DNA of 64,000 bases from Monoplex corrugatus (GCA_030674185.1 JAPXFY010000026.1:44238132-44302131), one strand, 5' to 3'. Counted from the stretch's first letter, positions 21,977 to 32,929 are shown. Translations and numbers: made by a program. Notes: a model not told the origin generated them from the sequence alone.

Positions 21977-24723
21977 TACAAGAAACTGATCCATAAAAAT
22001 ACAAAATGATACATGTATAACTTTTTTTTCCATTGGTGTGTTTAGTCAGGCAGGGGCATCTCGTAGTGCAACAGTGGTGATAGCTTACTTGATGTGCACA
22101 AAATCAATGAGCAAGGAAGCAGCTTTGGAGTTTGTCAAGGCACGCCGATCCATCGTCAGGTAACAAGAAAACAATTTTTTAAACATTTTTGTTTAATTTT
22201 AGCATTCTTATTTTTGTTGGATGCCTTATAATTATCATGGCTGTTGGCGATCATGGCCTTCCATCTGTTTCTATCTCTTGTTGCCTCAAGCACCTCTTCC
22301 ACCCTCTTTGTCTTCAGCCACTCTGCAAGTCCAGTCCAATATCTTCTCCCTGGGTCAACCTGGTGCTCTCTTTCCCTCCAGCTTTCCCGTTGTGACCAGG
22401 TGCTCCAATTCTCCTTTCCTCATAAAATGGCGTATAAATGTTGCCTGTCTTTTCCTAATCTTCCTTATGAATGGTAATCTTCCTATAATTATATGCTCAT
22501 TATTCTGCTCATACTGTGCAGTCGATCTGCTGCTGCATAGTCTGCATACCTGTCTTCCTTGGAAATGCATGATGGGTATTTTCATGTATCCATAAGCCAC
22601 CAGACACAGACATGACTTTAACCCTTTGACTCCTGCACCCTGTCCACCAGCATCCTGCATTGTCAACCATGCTTGCAAAGCAAAAACTTAACCCTTTGAC
22701 TCCCTCACCCTATCCACAAGTTCCGCAGGAAACTGATGGATAGGGTGATGGAGTCAAAGGGTTAAATTTTTGCAGTTGGTGGATAGGATGCAGGAGTCAA
22801 AGGGTTAACTTGCATATTTGATGTTATGTGTGCGTGAACACACAAAGGGGGGTTCAAGCGCAAACGAGTCTGCACGCATGTGGGAGATCCAAAAGTTTCT
22901 GCCCTATATCCTCCAAGCAGTTGGTACCCAGAATCTTCTGATCTGAAGTGCGCAGGAACAAAGAACTTACTTGACTATTGTGCCTTTCAAAAGTGATTCT
23001 GATTGCTCTTTGTATTGTTGGTAATGATAAATGTTTTGTTTTGTCTTTGTATTGTTGATAATGATAAATGTTTTGTTTTCTGTGTTTTCATTTCCCTTGT
23101 TCAAGAATGGGTTACATATGGTGGGTAGCATAAATTTGTGTGTTTGCACACGCACACACGCGTGCACACACACACACGCACGCACACAGCACACACCACG
23201 TGTACGTGCGCATGCATGTAGAGATGGCCTTTTTCAGTTTAAATAGTATCTCCACTTTCTGAAAATTCTGTGTTTGAAAAAGAGAAAATTACTAGCAATA
23301 GAATTTCCAGTTTTCTGTCACTCTCTTTGTTTCTGCCCTGATTTGCTTTCTGTCACTTCTTCTTATCATTTTCTGCCGTGCTGGTCCATTCATATTTGTG
23401 TTCGATATAGTCTTACATACTTTCTCTTAGGAATGATTTATTATTAAGTGCATTTTCAGTTCTAAGGAAATGTGATGTGCAGAAGCAAGGTTAGGAATTT
23501 TTTATCTGTTTTTATATATATATGTATGTTTTAGTGTCCTTATTTATGTTTACATTTGAATGCAGGTACGTTTTTTTTTTAAAATCCGCTGGTGATACAT
23601 TAGATTGAGTGGTCATTACCAGGGGCATATCCTTAGATTATGTGCACAAATGGAAAGTGATATGTGTACTTAATTTTCTTTTCCACTTTTTTCCCTTCTT
23701 CTGTGAAGTAGGGTGTACTTTTTAAGATGGTTAATTCAATCGAGTCATGCTGGTAAAAATTCGCCGACACTTGCCTTTACTGCTTGAAGACGTGACATCG
23801 ATTTATCGACGGCGGACATTCGTATTCTTTTTTAACGTCAGAAGCGTCAGTTATAGGGATGACCCTACTGGGAACCGAAACTAGGGTATGTTTACAGCAG
23901 TCATTTCCCTTAGACCGTTTGTGGCAATGTGAAACAAAGACAATAGTAGCCTTTTGTCAGTGCTACCCGCGACATGCGAATTTCGCTAAATCCAAAATGA
24001 TGTCAAGGAAAGCATTTTACGGTAACTGATTTTGTGAATATTTTTGTGCTCTGGAGCAACTGTATGCAAAAAGTGACAACTACCAGTAATCTTGTATTTT
24101 CCAACAAGTGAAATCAGTGATTTAAAATATCCATGGCATGGAAATTATGTTCTGGACTTCATCTAAAACTGTTTCACAGTGTGTATTCATATCCATCAAA
24201 AAAAAAAAAAATTTACCCCCTTTGGATACCTATTTGGATACCTCATCATTTACAAGTATATGGAATACCATAAATAAGGTAAGATTATTTGTAAAGATCT
24301 AATCCTGGTCTTTCTGTATCGTTTTACTTTGTTTGTCTAAGTTATTTGGTGGTTTTTCTAAATGTTTTTAAAATGTGCTAAAAATCGCGAGATTTGAGGG
24401 GTCGGAATGACCCTGAAGACTGCGACTCGATTGAGTTTAAGCCCTGACATGGCTTTGTGCAGTCAGCTAAGCTTTAAGCAGCAATAACAATAACAATTCT
24501 TGGGATGTCATTTCATATTAGTCAGAGTTTTATTTTCTTATTTTGTCTCCCTGATAGTCCTAATGCAGGTTTCCTGCGACAGTTGGAGCTGTTTGAAGTC
24601 ATGGGATGTAAGGTGGACCAAACACACGAAGAGTATCGTCGCTACATGCTTAGCAAGGTGGCCATCCGGAGCAAGTCAGGTGAGTGTGTTGTGGGTGTGT
24701 GGATGTGTGTGTGTGTGTGTGTG

Positions 24724-24770
<47 letters not shown>

Positions 24771-27700
24771 AAACATTGGAAGCTTTTGTTTTGAGGATTG
24801 CAAGGTGCATGAAGCTTAGATTAATGTATGCGGAGGTGATGTTTTTGTAATCACAATTAAATACTGCTGGACAGATATTGCTGCCCACTGGATTATTTTC
24901 TAAAATCAATGTCAGATGAATGTGTCGTTTGCCTGAACATGTTGAAAAGTGTTGATTTTTGTTTGTTTCCAGATTTTAATAAGGAGGGACTTCCATCCAC
25001 CATCTATCGTTCTGAGTCTTCACCGCTTGCTGCTAGTGACACTGTTTATAAGTGTCGAAAGTGCAGGTAAGCGGTGATATTGATACTTTTTCTTAGACTC
25101 CCTATTGACACTATTCCCTTGACTCCTTATTCCTTTGACTCCCTTAACACATTCCGTACCGCGTCACAAGATCCTCGTGACTCAGCTTTCTCTCTCCGTG
25201 GACCGCGTCATAAGGATTTCGTGCCCTGAACCATAGTTTCAGTTTCGAGTATGTAAATAGAAAATGACCACATTGCTGAGGTGAATCCTTTTCCGGCAAA
25301 GGGAGTATACTCTTGTCATTTCCTTTCTGCGTTTACACGATGTTTGAAGCGGCAAAAATGGCAAGATATACCTTGTTTTCTGACAGTACCCCTTCCGGCC
25401 TTTCTCTCTCCTAACATTACTTGATCAATAGTTAGTACAGTGACCTATTTTCTTGGTAGGAAAAGGGTTAACTTATCCATAGGCACAAAAACTTTGCCCT
25501 TTCAGAACCTTACCCTGTCCACTAGCTGTAAAACGTAACCTTTTCACATTCTTACCTTAGCCACCAGCTTCTTGGAAGAAGTTTATGGAAGGGAGTGAAA
25601 GGGTTAAGTTTTTGCTTAGCTATCATGGCTGACTGCCAAGCTCCATGGCAGCTGACAGGAACTGAAAAAAAAAAGACTTCATAAGTTTCAGTTTCAGTAT
25701 CTCCAAGACGACGTCTCTACGCTTGGAATGAATTTCATATGCACTAACCTCACAGGTGCCATGTGATGGAGAAAATCCAGCGATCATGGCACAAGCCTTA
25801 AGCCTGCGCATAAACCCATGAGTTGGTCAGGTCCTGAGGTTCTATCTAGATAGTTCCATAACCTTGAGGTTGTAGGTGAGCGAGATGACAGAGATCTCAA
25901 CTTTTCCTGGGGCCAGCACCACGAGGGCTGCTAAATTAAGTGCATTGACTGGGAAAAAAAGAAGTCCACCTTCATCGCCAGGTGTGGCCTTACCTGCTGG
26001 ACAGTGAATGAAAGAAGGAGAAGATGGCTGCTGATGCAGATGCGCAGTGGAGTGATGGAGGCAAAGGTTTTACTTCCTGCAGGAAGCTGGTGGATAGGGT
26101 GAGGGAATTGGAGGGTTAAAATTTTGCATATTGTGGACAGGCTGCGGGAGTGAAAGGGTTAAACAATTGTTAATTAAGGCAAATGTAGAATCTACAGATT
26201 GCCATAGCCCCAAGAAATGTGGTTTCTAAGAAGAATGTTAAGAACTCCATGGACAGCAAGGAAAACAAATGAGACAGTCTTCAAAGAAGCAAACGCAAAA
26301 AGAAACTTGGTGAAGAAGATCAGGAAAAAAACAAGCAACATTTATAGGACATTGGACAAGAGAATTTTGAGCACCTAGTTACAACAGGAAAACTGGAGGG
26401 AAAAAGACTTAAGGAGAAAAGATAGGTAGTTTGCAGAGAGGATGGGGACGAAAAGGATAGGAGATATACTTGCAGCGACAAAAGACAGATTCATATGGAG
26501 GGTCATGATTACCAACATCCATGTGGCAAGGCACGTAATGATGATTACACAGGTGAACTTGTGTATCTGCTATTGCATCAAATGATTGTGATATCAACAA
26601 TGGAAAACCTTGGTGAATAAGTGAGCCTTACTAAGTTTAACTGTGACTTCAAGCAAGAAATGGGTTTATTAATTATGATTTTGTTCTTTTGATATTGGTT
26701 ATGATGCTGTTTTGTGCTTTTCATCGTTTTCAAAAATGTATAGCTAGAATCGGAACTTTCAATTGAACATGAAATAATTTTCCAGACGTGTCCTGTTCTA
26801 CGCCAGTGCCCTGATGCCACATATGAAGGGTCAAGGGGAGTCGGCATTTGACTGGCGAAGTAAAGTGCCAGCCAACCAACGACTACAGAGGGTGACCGAC
26901 AACATGAGTGAGGAGAATGGTGATGATGATGCCACAGAGGAGAAGTGTGAAGAGTCACTGTTTGTGGAGCCCATTGAATGGATGAAGGGGCAGGTGGAGA
27001 CTGTGGATGGCAAAGTGAGAGAAGGCATTTTACTTAACCTTTTCATTTGTACATCCTGTCCGCTAGCTTCTTTCAGGAAGGCTGAAAAAATGAAAGGATT
27101 TGAAATATAATTCAGTCTTTTTTCTGCTGTCTTTTTTTTTTTTTGCCACATGTTACATTATGTGCTGCTGGCATGTGGCAATACAGTCTCTCAGAAGAGC
27201 ACCAGTATCTAAATTTTTCTTGGGAAATGTGTTGTATTAAGAACATTACAGTACAGATCAGCGACACTTGCAGAACTGCAATAGTTTTGGATAAAGAATC
27301 ATTGATGGCATTACTTATGATGTCAGTTGATGGTGCTTTTTTAAAGCATAATCTGATATAGGCCTACTTATAATGATATAATTAACATAAAGAATGTTTG
27401 TATTTTATGTCATTAAATATAAAATATGCAAACACATACACATTCAATACATACATGTGATATGCCCCCAGGAAGGACATAGAACGATATGATTAACATA
27501 AGTAATGTTTGCATTTTATCTCATTGAATATAAAATATACAGACAAATACACATTCAATACATGCTTGTGATATGCTCCCACGAAGGACACAGCAAACTG
27601 CTGGACTCAGTACCCACATGGCCCTATGAAGCTGTGCTGGCCCACTACAAACATTCTCACATGATGAGAAAACCTTGGAATTGTTTCTGTGAAAAGCAGA

Positions 27701-29640
27701 TGCAGGTCTAGCTGTTTCATATATGTTAGGTTGAAAAAAACAAACAAACAAGCAAGCAAAGATAAGCTTGGGGAAAGTACAGGTTTATGATTAAAAGATA
27801 TTTAAAACAGACAAAAAGAACGGACAAAAGCAGATAAGATGAAAAGAAGTTGCTATACTGGCAGTAATTTATATCGTGATCTGTTTCAGCTTGGTTGTCC
27901 AAAATGTAAATCAAAGCTTGGCTCATTCGTGTGGTATGGTAAGTTTTACTTTAACCAGTCTTTGCTTTCTTGCTGTCTGTTTCTGTTGTTGTTTGGTGGT
28001 TTTTTTGTTGTTTGTCTGTTTCTTGTTGTGGTGGTGGTGTTTTTTTTGTTTTGTTTTTTTTTGTCTGTTTCTGTTGTTGGTGGTGGTGGTTTTTTTTTTT
28101 GTTTTTTGGTTTGTCTGTTTCTGTTGTTGGTGGTGTGTGTTTTTTTGTTTTGTTTTGTTTACTATCAGGCCACTCTGATGAAAATGACCATTTTTTTCGC
28201 CTGTTCTTGACAGTGTCCGTATTGGGTTTGGTGGTCAGAGGAGTTGTAGTTGGCTGTACCTCCTATCGCTCCACTTGAACCTATTGAAGTCCCCTGTGGT
28301 GATGCCGGGGGCTCTTTCAGTATAAATAGTATCCCACCTTCTGGAAATTCTGTGCTAGAAATTTCCTTTTTTCTGTCACTTTCTTTGTTTCTGCCTTGTT
28401 CTTTGCTTTCTGTCATTTCTACCTATCATTTTCTGCCTCAATGGTCCATTCACCTGTATGTGTTCGATAAAGTCTTATGTACTTTTTCTTAGGATTGATA
28501 ATTGGGTACATGTATTAAGTGCGTTTTTGGCTCTAGGGAGGTGAGATATGCGGAAGCAATTTTGGTAATTTATGCCTGTTTTTATATATGTTTTGGTGTC
28601 CTTTTGTATGCTTATATTTGTATTCAGGTGGTTGTGTTTTTTAAATCTCCCCTGTGCGATAAGTTGGACGGAGTGGTCAACGCTGGGGGCATGTCCTTAG
28701 ATTATGTGTGTGAATGCATTGATATGTGTGCTTAGTTTTCTTTTCTGTTTTTTTTTTTTCGTGTTGAAGTTTTGTATGTCTTGAAGTGGTTATAGCCCTG
28801 ATATGGCTCTACGCAGTCGGCTGGGCTTTAAACAACTGAATAACAACAGTCAATCTGTTATGCTAGAAGTCATCACCAGTCAGTCCAGGAATGCTTATTT
28901 GGCCAGGCAAGCTTATTCTGCTTGATTTGTTTTACCTGTATGTATGTATGTGTACTGGCAAATTCTGTGTATTCACTTGTGTTAACTTGTATGTATGTAT
29001 GTGTGTGACTGGGTGTGTGTGTGGTTGGGGTGTGTGTGTGTGTGTGTGTGTGGTGTGTGTGTGTGTGTGTGTTTGCGTGCATGCAAGGCTGAGATGTACA
29101 TGCTCATGTATGTGTACATTGTGTTGTGTGTGTGTCTGTGTTATTACAGTTGGTCCCATTACCCCGAGTGGATGCCAGGGGCTCTTTCTGTATAGTGTCC
29201 CTGGAGATACTGTGCTAGAAATTTCCTCATTTTTGTCAATCTCTTTTTTTCTGCCTTTCTGAGTTTCTCCTTCGCTTTCTGTCATTTCTTCCTATCATTT
29301 TCTGCCACGCTGGTCTGTTCACTTGCATGTATTCTACATGTATAAAGCCTTACATAGTTCTCTTGATTTAGAACTGGGTACATGTATTAAGTGCATTTTA
29401 CATTTAGGCTGTTAAGGAAATGTGATGTACAGAAGCAATTTTTGGGTAATTTAGGTCCATTTTTATGTTTTAATGTCTCAAGTTAGGTTTAAATTTGTCT
29501 TCAAGTTTGTTTTTTAAACCCCCTGGTGATATATTGGACAGAGTGATCACCACCAGGGGCATATTGTTAGATTACGTGTGCGAAAACATGTTCTTTTCTA
29601 TTTTTTTCCCAGTGAGGTGTTTGTGTGTGTGTGTGTGTGT

Positions 29641-29700
<60 letters not shown>

Positions 29701-31600
29701 ATTAGGGTTCACTTTTAGCATTTTAACAAATATTTAAATATATTTCTTGAATTGCATTCATAATGTGTTTGTTTTAATTACTTCCAAGTTGAGTTATGTA
29801 TATGTTTAATATGTCTGTCCAACTTATATGTGAAGTGAAAAATATGTTGTTTATGATGATAATGATGATTGTTTGTTGGAGCGGTGGTAACTACTTGTAA
29901 TTATTTCCATTATTTGATTCTTAATTGCTTAGGGTCAAACTTTACTTTTTAATCCTTTGGTTCTTTCACCCTGACCAACTGCAAAAACTAACCCTTTCAC
30001 TCCTTCACAATATCATCAAGCTTCCTGGGAAATGGTGATGGAGTAAAAGAGTTAAGTTTTTACAGGAAGCTGGTGGACAGAGTGAACAATTGAAAGGATT
30101 TAAGTTTTTGCTTTTGTAATGCATGAAACGTGTACTGTATTTAGGGGTCATAGGGCTAAGTTTTTGCTTTGCTATCATGACTGATAATGCAGGAAGTTGG
30201 TAGAGTGGTTAGGGAGTCAGTGGGTTAAGGTTTTGCTTTGTTATCAGGACTGATAATGCATGAAGATGGTAGAATGGTTAGGGAGTCAAAGAGTTAAGTT
30301 TTTGGTTTGCTATCATGACTGATAATGCGTGAAGTTGGTAGAGTGGTTAGAAAGTCAAAGGGTTAAGTTTTTGCTTTGTTATCATGACTGATACTGCATG
30401 AAGCTGGTAGAATGGTTAGGGAGTCAAAGAGTTAAGTTTTTGCTTTGTTATCATGACTGATACTGCATGAAGCTGGTAGAGTGGGTAGGAAGTCAGAGGG
30501 TTAAGTTTTTGCTTTGTCATCAGGACTGATAATGCATGAAGCTGGTAGAGTGGTTATGAAATCAGAAGGTTTAAGTTTTTGCTTTGTTATCGGGACCAAT
30601 AATGCATGAAGCTGGTAGTGCATTGAGGAAGTCAAAGGGTTAAGTTTTTGCTTTGTTATTGGGACCGATAATGCATGAAGCTGGTAGTGCGGGCAGGAAG
30701 TAAGGGTTAAGTTTTTGCTGTGTTATCATGACTGATTCTGCATGAAGCTGGTAGAGTGGTTGGGAAGTCAAAAGGTTAAGTTTTTGCATTGTTATCGGGA
30801 CCGATAATCCATGAAGCAAGTAGAGTGGTTAGGAAGTCAAAGGGTTATGTTTTTGCTTTGTTATCATGACTGATAATGCATGAAGCTGGTAGATTGCTTT
30901 GTTATCGGGACCGATAATGCGTGAAGCTGGTAGAGTGGTTAGTAAGTCAAAGAGTTAAGTTTTTGCTTTGTTATCAGGACTAATAAATAATGCATGAAGT
31001 TGGTAGAGTGGTTAGAAAGTCAAAGGGCTAAGTGTTTGCTTTGCTTTGTTATCATGATTGATACTGCATGAAGCAAGTAGAGTGGTTAGGAAGTCAAAGG
31101 GTTAAGTGTTTGATTTGTTATCATGACTGATACTGCATGAAGCTGGTAGAGTGGTTTGGAGTCAAAGGTTAAGTTTTTGCTTTGTTATCTTGACTGATAA
31201 TGCATGAAGATGGCAGCATAAAGATAGTGGATAAGTTGTGGGAGTCAAACGGTTAAGTTTTCGCTTGGCTATCATGACTGATAATGCATGAAGATGGTTG
31301 ATAAGGTGAGGGAGTCAAAGGGTTAAGTTTTTGCTTTGTTATCAGGACAGATAATGCTTGAAGGTGGTACGTAGGGTGAGGTAGCCAGAAGGGTTAAACC
31401 TGAACATGATGTGTGCAGGAGAGAGATGTCCGTGTGGTGCTTGGGTGGCTCCAGCCTTCCACATTCAGAAGAGCAAGGTAGATGCCATGAAACCCCGTGT
31501 TCTGCCCACCCAGCAGCAGCTACCTGCACAGATTCCTGCCAGTCAGAAGACAACGCCTGTCTCCGCTCCACCTCCAGACAGTGCAGCCAGTGGAGACTAG
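19844..31600 (+). CDS. DUSP12: DUSP12-like dual-specificity protein phosphatase, 7 exons, complete
   Basis: The product is a cysteine-dependent dual-specificity phosphatase with a C-terminal zinc-binding domain, the architecture of DUSP12/yeast Yvh1 (in known members linked to ribosome maturation). CDS exons are 19844-20106, 22046-22159, 24558-24679, 24973-25066, 26786-27014, 27890-27938 and 31419-31600. All junctions are GT-AG and the phases join to 1053 nt, giving 350 residues; vertebrate DUSP12 is about 340. The signature HCQAGASR is created across the exon 1/2 junction, with nucleophile Cys88 and Arg94; an Asp in LDLYDHD (exon 1) is the likely general acid. The zinc domain shows CRKC (194-197), CPKC (277-280) and CPCG (294-297), followed by WVAPAFH. 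The start is the first ATG, just before IVPKLYLGG, where the phosphatase fold begins. Introns carry LINE, fold-back and other repeats. An AG at 19752-19753 could end a 5' UTR intron. Identification is from remembered family features, not a search. Confidence 0.93.
20107..21554 (+). other. DUSP12-like intron 1, unique part
   Basis: Very T-rich near 20,170-20,270, with a small TG/TA run at 21,110-21,200. No exon or element recognised until the fold-back copy at 21555. Confidence 0.6.
21555..21757 (+). mobile_element. TTAA fold-back element copy 4, DUSP12-like intron 1
   Basis: C'-B-A' order, with the central palindrome around CTTCCTGCAGGAAG and GGGAGTCAAAGGGT at the right end. The outer TTAA sites are eroded. 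Confidence 0.72.
22046..22159 (+). CDS. DUSP12: DUSP12-like exon 2
   Basis: The acceptor is TTTAG at 22041-22045. The exon completes the Cys codon and reads QAGASRSATVVIAYLM, the P-loop and following helix, then KARRSIV. The donor is GTAACA at 22160. Confidence 0.93.
22228..22476 (-). mobile_element. LINE-A fragment in DUSP12-like intron 2
   Basis: Minus-strand frame with [36 protein letters not shown] and the conserved 3' end. It is short and opposite to the host gene. Confidence 0.75.
22618..22808 (+). mobile_element. TTAA fold-back element copy 5, DUSP12-like intron 2
   Basis: A-B-C order with outer TTAA at 22618-22621 and 22805-22808. 191 bp; one of the cleanest copies. Confidence 0.8.
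23222..24500 (+). repeat. Repeat family D copy, split by a TTAA insertion
   Basis: The left part 23222-23734 and right part 24437-24500 follow the order of the 28216 copy with the foreign 702 bp between them. Confidence 0.7.
23735..24436. mobile_element. TTAA-flanked DNA transposon (about 700 bp) inside repeat D, DUSP12-like intron 2
   Basis: TTAA occurs at 23731-23734 and 24437-24440. The ends TTCAATCGAGTC and, reversed, ACTCAATCGAGTC form short inverted repeats. Outside them, AAGATGG and GCCCTGACATGG join to restore the sequence seen in uninterrupted D copies (for example 28790-28805). No reading frame of note is inside, so it is non-autonomous. TTAA duplication points to the piggyBac type. 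Confidence 0.72.
24558..24679 (+). CDS. DUSP12: DUSP12-like exon 3
   Basis: The exon starts after GATAG and reads SPNAGFLRQLELFEVMG, the C-terminal end of the phosphatase fold, then EEYRRYMLSKVAIRSKS. The donor is GTGAGT at 24680, followed immediately by a (TG)n run. Confidence 0.93.
24695..24770 (+). repeat. (TG)n directly after DUSP12-like exon 3
   Basis: The run starts about 20 bp after the donor at 24680. Confidence 0.95.
24973..25066 (+). CDS. DUSP12: DUSP12-like exon 4
   Basis: The acceptor is TTTCCAG. The exon reads DFNKEGLPSTIYRSE and ends at YKCRKC, the first zinc-binding CxxC. The donor is GTAAGC at 25067. Confidence 0.92.
25100..25595 (+). mobile_element. TTAA fold-back element remnant, DUSP12-like intron 4, split by another insertion
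   Basis: Left pieces CCTTTGACTCCC (25131-25143) and right pieces (CACAAAAACTTTGCC, CACCAGCTTCTTGG, GGGAGTGAAAGGGTTAAG) surround a 320-bp TTAA-bounded segment. Confidence 0.5.
25148..25467 (+). mobile_element. Candidate TTAA-flanked insertion in the fold-back remnant
   Basis: TTAA at 25144-25147 and 25468-25471. The ends CACATTCCGTACC and (reverse) CCCTTTTCCTACC pair imperfectly. Interior is non-coding. The end match is modest, so this is tentative. Confidence 0.4.
26055..26163 (+). mobile_element. TTAA fold-back element fragment, DUSP12-like intron 4
   Basis: TCCTGCAGGAAGCTGGTGGA onward matches the right half of the palindrome and the short arm, ending GAGTGAAAGGGTTAA. The left half is missing. 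Confidence 0.6.
26200..26545 (+). mobile_element. LINE-A fragment in DUSP12-like intron 4
   Basis: Nucleotide match to the LINE-A 3' part (AAATGTGGTTTCTAAGAAGA through AAGGCACGTAATGATGATTA). The frames are broken by several indels. It has only a very short GAT tail. Confidence 0.7.
26786..27014 (+). CDS. DUSP12: DUSP12-like exon 5
   Basis: The acceptor is TTTTCCAG. The exon reads RRVLFYASALMPHMKG, an acidic linker, then SLFVEPIEWMKG as in family members, ending VDGK in phase 0. The donor is GTGAGA at 27015. Confidence 0.92.
27033..27110 (+). mobile_element. Possible fold-back fragment just after DUSP12-like exon 5
   Basis: TTAACCTTTTCATTTGTACA then TCCTGTCCGCTAGCTTCTTTC and AGGAAGGCTGAAAAAATGAAAG resemble a decayed palindrome starting 18 bp after the donor. 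Confidence 0.4.
27890..27938 (+). CDS. DUSP12: DUSP12-like exon 6 (49 nt)
   Basis: A small exon after CTGTTTCAG. It reads LGCPKCKSKLGSFVWYG, carrying the second CxxC. The donor is GTAAGT at 27939. Confidence 0.92.
28216..28850 (+). repeat. Dispersed repeat family D, fullest copy, DUSP12-like intron 6
   Basis: A 560-630-bp non-coding repeat. Marker blocks in order are GTATCCCACCTTCTGGAAAT, CATTTCTACCTATCATTTTC, GGGTACATGTATTAAGTGC, GGAAGCAATTTTGGTAATTT, AGGGGCAT-like GGGGGCATGTCCTTAGATTA, and the 3' end GCCCTGATATGGCTCTACGC with AGTCGGCTGGGCTTTAAACA and ACAATAAC-type tail. At least seven copies occur in the window. Confidence 0.75.
28994..29070 (+). repeat. (TG)n microsatellite
   Basis: Interrupted GT units in DUSP12-like intron 6. 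Confidence 0.93.
29145..29610 (+). repeat. Repeat family D copy, DUSP12-like intron 6
   Basis: GGATGCCAGGGGCTCTTTCT through CACCAGGGGCATATTGTTAG match D. The 3' end is replaced by a (TG)n run at 29620-29697. Confidence 0.65.
29618..29697 (+). repeat. (TG)n microsatellite
   Basis: About 40 GT units, one interruption. Confidence 0.95.
29948..31397 (+). repeat. Satellite array of about 69-bp units derived from one fold-back arm, DUSP12-like intron 6
   Basis: About 19 imperfect units of the form TTAAGTTTTTGCTTTGTTAT, CATGACTGATAATGCATGAA, GCTGGTAGAGTGGTTAGGAA, GTCAAAGGG. Each unit corresponds to the long arm of the fold-back element with its TTAA. The array starts in a recognisable fold-back remnant (29948-30060) and ends at TTAA 31394-31397, 21 bp before exon 7. 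Confidence 0.85.
31419..31600 (+). CDS. DUSP12: DUSP12-like exon 7 with stop
   Basis: The acceptor is GTGTGCAG with no clear polypyrimidine tract. It lies 21 bp after the end of a satellite array. The exon reads GERCPCGAWVAPAFHIQ and a Pro/Gln/Ser-rich tail that ends ...AASGD and TAG. Confidence 0.92.
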
Positions 31601-32090
31601 GAGCTGACAGATGGTGTTATTTGCTTTAATTGTGATCATACAGGCATTTAACTGGACAAGGTGGTGGTGTAACATCATTTGTATTTGTGATCGTATAGGC
31701 ATTTTAACTGGACAAGGGACAGTATGACATCATTTTGTGATCATTTAGGCATTGTAAGTGGACAAGGCGACAGTGTAGTCATTTTTATTTGTAATCATAT
31801 AGACATTGCAACTGGACAAGGCAACGGTATGGCATCATTTTTATTTGTAATCATGTAGTCTTGTAAGTGGACAGGATGACGGTGGGGCATCCTTGTCATT
31901 TGTGATCATACAGGCGTTTAACTGGACAGTGTGTAATCATGTAGGTCTTGCAAGCGGACAAGACAACAGTTGGGCATCACTGTCATTTGTGATTATACAG
32001 GTGACAACATGGCATCAGTTTTATATGTGATCATATAGGTATTGTAAGTGGTCAAGACGATGTTGTTGTTGCATATTATTATTACTGTCT
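31601..32090 (+). repeat. Degenerate minisatellite after the DUSP12-like stop
   Basis: About eight diverged units of roughly 60 bp, each with GTGATCATATAGGCATTGTA, AGTGGACAAGGCGACAGT and GGCATCATTTTTATTTG-like blocks. They start about 30 bp after the stop codon, so probably in the 3' UTR. Confidence 0.7.
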
Positions 32091-32474
32091 CAGTGCAATC
32101 ATGATAATGGACTGTCTTGAAAGTTGAACGTCATATAGATTGGAAGGGAACGAAAAATTGAGTACGATCTGTGTGCCTTCTGGCCTGTGCATGTTAAAAG
32201 ATCCCACAGTAGTTGAAAAATTGTGAAGACCATGGCATTAGCCAGGCTGTCCTGGCATAAAAATGTTGGAGAGAGAGGTTTATTTCCCAGGTCCCTCCCC
32301 TTGAAGCCCAATTAGCCTTTTTGCCTCTCTGAAGTTTTGAGTTTTGGTGCCCCCCCCCCCAAAAAAAAAAAAAAAAGACAAGACAGAGTGAAAGAGAAAG
32401 CGAGCAACAGAGGGAAGGGGAAAAAGAAGAGGAAATGAGAGAATATGAGGGAAAAGTGTGTATGTGTGTGTGTG

Positions 32475-32824
32475 TAAAATCAAGAGGATGACAACATGGG
32501 TCAAGGATCACTTGCTAACAGGTTTGAGCATACCCTGGCTCAGTAAAATCAAGATGACGACAACATGGGTCAAGGATCACTTGCCTAACAGGTTTGAGCA
32601 TATCCTGGCTCAGTAAAATCAAGATGACGACAACATGGGTCAAGGATCACTTGCCTAACAGGTTTGAGCATACCCTGGCTCAGTAAAATCAAGATGATGA
32701 CAATATGGGTCAAGGATCACTTGCCTAACAGGTTTGAGCATACCCTGGCTCAGTAAAATCAAGATGACGACAACATGGGTCAAGGATCACTTGCCTAACA
32801 GGTTTGAGCATACCCTGGCTCAGT
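32475..32824 (+). repeat. 70-bp tandem repeat, five copies
   Basis: The unit contains AAAATCAAGATGACGACAAC, ATGGGTCAAGGATCACTTGC and GGTTTGAGCATACCCTGGCT. Units are over 95% alike, with ends at 32544, 32614, 32684, 32754 and 32824. Confidence 0.9.
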
Positions 32825-32929
32825 TTGTGTGTGTGTGTAAAATAGGAGGATGATTGCTTGTATCAGTCCTATCTTGTCACTCCCAGTTTGTGTGTGGTTT
32901 GTGCCCTTGAGTTTTGATGGTTGTTGGGT

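Noticed and set aside
27839..28278. Overlapping Phe/Cys/Val-rich ORFs near DUSP12 exon 6
   Set aside because: Frames through a (GTT)n-like T/G-rich stretch; the true exon is 27890-27938.
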